From NCBI GenBank assembly GCA_035503975.1, contig DATJST010000285.1, positions 1 through 8,099 on the forward strand: 8,099 nucleotides of DNA, in the 5' to 3' direction. This document shows, piece by piece, positions 6,085 to 8,099 of this stretch. Origin of the DNA: DATJMJ01 sp035503975. GTDB lineage: Bacteria; Actinomycetota; Acidimicrobiia; Acidimicrobiales; Palsa-688. A program made the position numbers and the translations under genes. How positions within the stretch are numbered: the first letter of the stretch is position 1; the number at the start of each line of letters is the position of its first letter. The notes beneath the pieces are model-generated. The model had not been told where the DNA came from, searched no databases, and saw only the letters and a list, made by a program, of their open reading frames with translations.

Positions 6085-6102
6085 TTCAGCCTCCTTGGGC
6101 AC

Positions 6103-6121
6103 GAGGCGGTGGTCCCGCCTC
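6103..6121 (-). promoter_or_regulatory. Stable hairpin in the phasin mRNA leader, just upstream of the ribosome binding site
   Basis: GAGGCGG (6103-6109) and CCGCCTC (6115-6121) form a perfect 7-pair, GC-rich stem with a 5-base loop. In the phasin transcript it ends 8 bases before the GGAGG site. It may protect the mRNA from 5' decay or tune translation. The structure is seen; the role is inferred. Confidence 0.5.
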
Positions 6122-6146
6122 TGTTGCCGTTCTCTTTCTTCTGCTC

Positions 6147-6176
6147 AGTATACCAGTCGTCTGCTAAATATGTCAA
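6147..6176 (-). promoter_or_regulatory. Near-consensus sigma-70-type promoter of the phasin-XRE operon
   Basis: On the minus strand TTGACA (complement of 6171-6176) and TATACT (complement of 6147-6152) are separated by 18 bases. This would start transcription near 6140 and give a leader of about 55 bases to the phasin ATG. The -35 is a perfect match and the -10 matches five of six, unusually good for a high-GC actinobacterium. The -10 lies inside a 13-base element that recurs at 6480-6492. Confidence 0.75.
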
Positions 6177-6184
6177 GCATCCGC

Positions 6185-6461
6185 GGACGGCCCGAGCCCG
6201 CCTCGCCAGTCGGGTGGTGGGAGGGGGGCCTGTTCTTGCCGGTTCTTGCCGGCTCCTCCCGGGAGCCTCTTGGTAGAGGAGCGGGCCATTGCCCATGACC
6301 TTCAAAATAGGCCCTCGGCCGGAGGGCGAGGAGTGGGCCCGGAGCGCCTTTTTTCGGGACGTTAGGCCCTACTGAGGACCCTCGTCGGCCCTATCGGCGC
6401 TCTCCGGGCATTTGATTGGCTGAGCTTCAGGAAAGGTCCGCTGAGGCAAGTGGGGCACCAG
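6185..6461. other. Non-coding divergent intergenic DNA with tandem repeat and overlapping foldbacks
   Basis: No gene is supported here on either strand; a 60-residue minus frame at 6362-6544 has no recognisable content. A 10-base unit GTTCTTGCCG occurs twice in tandem (6232-6241, 6242-6251). It is followed by mutually exclusive stems: GGCTCC (6251-6256) with GGAGCC (6262-6267), and GCTCCTC (6252-6258) with GAGGAGC (6276-6282), plus CCTCT (6266-6270) with AGAGG (6275-6279). Another stem is GCCCTC (6311-6316) with GAGGGC (6322-6327). A run of six T lies at 6349-6354 without a clear preceding stem. High GC makes small stems common, so only the combination is notable. Confidence 0.45.
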
Positions 6462-6491
6462 TTGGAGAACACGTTTAGTGACTGATATACC
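6462..6491 (+). promoter_or_regulatory. Possible promoter of the SDR-phaC operon
   Basis: TTGGAG (6462-6467) and TATACC (6486-6491) are spaced by 18 bases, giving an mRNA leader of about 165 bases before the SDR start at 6665. Each hexamer is only a moderate match. Support comes from the -10 lying in GACTGATATACCG, which matches 11 of 13 bases with the element at the phasin -10, in the same orientation relative to transcription. Confidence 0.45.
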
Positions 6492-6664
6492 GCTCTCCGT
6501 CCAATGGGCACGGAATAGTCCTCGGGGCCCTTCTTGCTCGGCATATCAAGGATGTGCTAGAAATAGTTAACAGAACAACAACGCACGATGGCTTGGTACG
6601 GGTAGGCCCGACAGACGGTCCCGAAGTGCCAGCGACCGCGCATCACTACAGCGGAGGAAGAGAA

Positions 6665-7555
6665 ATGGACCTCAGTTTTGATGGCAGGGTCGCAATCATC
6701 ACCGGCGCCGGTGGCGCTCTCGGGCGGTCGCATGCGCTTGAACTCGCTCAGCGGGGGGCCAAAGTCGTCGTCAACGACCTCGGCGGTTCCGTGCACGGGG
6801 AAGGTGGGGCGACTACCGCGGCCCAGCAGGTCGTCGACGAGATCACGGCGTCAGGCGGCGAAGCGGTGGCGAACTTTGACAGCGTCACTACGCCCGAGCC
6901 GATCGTGCAATCGGCTCTTGATGCCTTCGGCCGCATCGACATCCTGGTCAACAACGCGGGGATCCTGCGCGACAAGGCCTTCCACAACATGAGCGGTGAA
7001 GAAATAGACGCGGTCCTGGACGTCCACCTGCGGGGGGCCATGCACCTGACCCAACTTGCGTTCAAGCTCATGCGCGAACAGCGCTTTGGCCGAATTATCA
7101 ATACCACATCTGCCTCAGGGCTTTTCGGAAACTTCGGCCAGGCCAACTACGGCGCGGCAAAAGCCGGTCTGTTCGGGCTCACGCGGGTGCTGGCACAGGA
7201 GGGGGCGCGAGCAAATATCTTCGTAAACGCAGTTGCGCCGCTCGCCCGCAGCCGGATGACTGAGGGGCTTCTGGGGGACCTCACTGACCTGCTCGACCCA
7301 AAGAGCGTGACCGCAGTGGTCACTTATCTCGCCCACGAAAGCTGCGAACTCAATGGTTATGTTTATTCCGTCGCCGGCAACAGGGTAGCGCGCATCTTCA
7401 TGGCGGAGACTCAAGGCATCGTGCTGCCTTCGCTCACGCCTGAGGCGGTCCGGGACAATTTCGAGGCCATAAACGACCTGGATGGCTATTTCGTCCCTGG
7501 GTCCCTCAGCGAGGCACTAGAGGCCGTCCAGCAGGCTCTGAAGGGGCAGCTATGA
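6665..7555 (+). CDS. MFE-2/HSD17B4-type SDR, (3R)-hydroxyacyl-CoA dehydrogenase; probable PHA-precursor reductase
   Basis: This 296-residue short-chain dehydrogenase interconverts 3-ketoacyl-CoA and (R)-3-hydroxyacyl-CoA. Seen in order: the nucleotide loop TGAGGALG (13-20), VVVNDLGG (35-41) with an acidic residue typical of NAD preference, NNAG (96-99), and the triad Ser149, Tyr162, Lys166 in SASGLFGNFGQANYGAAKAG. VNDLGG, NNAGILRD, SASG.YGNFGQANY, SRMTE and AHESCELNG are hallmarks of the dehydrogenase domain of peroxisomal MFE-2 (human HSD17B4), not of the roughly 246-residue PhaB/FabG group. The hydratase and SCP-2 domains of MFE-2 are absent, and the protein ends shortly after LTPEAVRDNFEAIND. 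An open frame extends back to a GTG at 6554, but GGAGG at 6653-6657, 7 bases before the ATG at 6665, and the SDR beginning fix the start. Its stop overlaps a possible phaC ATG, so the two are one operon. In this setting it probably supplies (R)-3-hydroxyacyl-CoA to PhaC. Confidence 0.9.
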   Translation: MDLSFDGRVAIITGAGGALGRSHALELAQRGAKVVVNDLGGSVHGEGGATTAAQQVVDEITASGGEAVANFDSVTTPEPIVQSALDAFGRIDILVNNAGILRDKAFHNMSGEEIDAVLDVHLRGAMHLTQLAFKLMREQRFGRIINTTSASGLFGNFGQANYGAAKAGLFGLTRVLAQEGARANIFVNAVAPLARSRMTEGLLGDLTDLLDPKSVTAVVTYLAHESCELNGYVYSVAGNRVARIFMAETQGIVLPSLTPEAVRDNFEAINDLDGYFVPGSLSEALEAVQQALKGQL

Positions 7556-7674
7556 CAGACGTCCCTGCACGACACAGAAGCGCCACAGCCACAGCGCATC
7601 GAGCCCCCCGGACCAATATACGAGAGCCTAAGAGTGCTGCCAGCGACCGGCAGAGCGAGGACAAGGAGACAGTC

Positions 7675-8099
7675 GTGGCCACAAAAACCGATGAACGTTC
7701 GACGGACGGCTCCTATGGTCGCCGCGCAGAGCAGCTGCTACGCGTCGTGGACCCGGTTGGTTTTAGCGAGTCATTTGCGCGCGTGTTCGGCCGGATGGCG
7801 TCCCATCCCCTCACCACACTCGAGCCCACATCCCGCTACGCCGGCGGCCTCCTCCGGGCGTACGCCGCAACAGCGGCCCGCATGGTCGGCGTGAACACCG
7901 AAGGACCGGTGGCACCAGCGCCGCAGGACAGCCGGTTCAAGGACGACGCGTGGTCCAAGAACCCATTTTATTACGGCCTGTTGCAGTTCTATCTGCTCAA
8001 CCACCGCCTTGTCACCGAACTCCTCGAAGCGGCCGATGTGCCCCGGCCAGACTCTACCAAGTCCAAATTCGCCTCATCGGTAGTGATGGATGCGATAGC
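7675..8099 (+). CDS. phaC: Polyhydroxyalkanoate synthase, class I-like, N-terminal part (runs off the right edge)
   Basis: The frame stays open to the window end, giving 141 complete codons from the chosen start. PhaC polymerises (R)-3-hydroxyacyl-CoA into PHA at the granule surface. The segment DSRFKDDAWSKNPFYYGLLQ, then FYLLNHRLVTELLEAADV, matches the N-terminal domain of class I synthases; in Cupriavidus necator PhaC, as I recall it, the same place reads DRRFAGDAW and FYLLNARALTELADAV. The catalytic alpha/beta-hydrolase domain with the lipase-like Cys lies beyond the window. The GTG at 7675 has AAGGAG (7663-7668) 6 bases upstream. An in-frame ATG at 7552, overlapping the SDR stop as ATGA with AAGGGG 5 bases upstream, would add 41 polar residues with lower GC at third positions and no family similarity. 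From the GTG the conserved box begins near residue 85, closer to the class I pattern. Assignment is firm; the start is less so. Confidence 0.88.
   Translation, partial: MATKTDERSTDGSYGRRAEQLLRVVDPVGFSESFARVFGRMASHPLTTLEPTSRYAGGLLRAYAATAARMVGVNTEGPVAPAPQDSRFKDDAWSKNPFYYGLLQFYLLNHRLVTELLEAADVPRPDSTKSKFASSVVMDAI

Noticed and set aside
6341..6360. Run of six T at 6349-6354 considered as an intrinsic terminator.
   Set aside because: No stable stem directly precedes it on the plus strand and no plus-strand gene ends nearby.
6362..6544. 60-residue minus-strand frame in the divergent intergenic region.
   Set aside because: No homology recognised, no good ribosome binding site, and it overlaps the putative SDR promoter and its shared element.
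6554..6664. Upstream GTG start that would add 37 residues to the SDR.
   Set aside because: The added residues have no SDR similarity, and the ATG at 6665 has an ideal GGAGG at 7 bases and begins right at the SDR fold.
1..8099. Search for tRNA or rRNA genes, CRISPR repeats, insertion-sequence ends, transposase or phage genes.
   Set aside because: No such structures were seen by eye: no regularly spaced repeats, no transposase motif, no terminal inverted repeats with target duplications. The two gene remnants are not flanked by visible mobile-element ends.

Overview
The window is high-GC DNA with GC-rich third codon positions, TTG and GTG starts as well as ATG, and protein families typical of Actinomycetota. 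It is most likely a chromosomal piece of an actinobacterium; the order cannot be fixed from the sequence. Nearly every gene fits one theme: making, coating and consuming polyhydroxyalkanoate (PHA), with a link to fatty-acid beta-oxidation.

Layout, left to right. Positions 1-165 (minus strand) hold what looks like a decayed short-chain dehydrogenase piece running off the left edge, followed by a gene-poor stretch to 454. A thiolase (455-1633, +) faces an (R)-specific enoyl-CoA hydratase (1752-2207, -), with two hairpins between them. The hydratase lies downstream of, and probably in one operon with, an intracellular PHA depolymerase phaZ (2269-3060, -). Divergent from phaZ is a VLCAD/ACAD9-like acyl-CoA dehydrogenase (3235-5199, +). 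Directly after its stop lies a frameshifted remnant of a second thiolase (about 5201-5348). An XRE-type regulator (5381-5746, -) and a small phasin-like protein (5770-6084, -) form a second minus-strand operon behind a near-consensus promoter. After a 580-base divergent intergenic region come an MFE-2/HSD17B4-type 3-hydroxyacyl-CoA dehydrogenase (6665-7555, +) and the N-terminal part of a class I-like PHA synthase phaC (7675 to the right edge, +).

Taken together (inference), thiolase plus SDR reductase could supply (R)-3-hydroxybutyryl-CoA, and acyl-CoA dehydrogenase plus MaoC-type hydratase could supply longer (R)-3-hydroxyacyl-CoAs. PhaC would polymerise them, the phasin-like protein would coat the granule, PhaZ would release monomers, and the XRE protein would regulate. 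The least obvious observations are the unannotated thiolase remnant, a 13-base element shared by the phasin promoter and the putative SDR-phaC promoter (11 of 13 identical), and the resemblance of the XRE/phasin pair to the actinobacterial lipid-droplet protein/regulator pair (MLDS/MLDSR in Rhodococcus, HBHA/Rv0474 in Mycobacterium).
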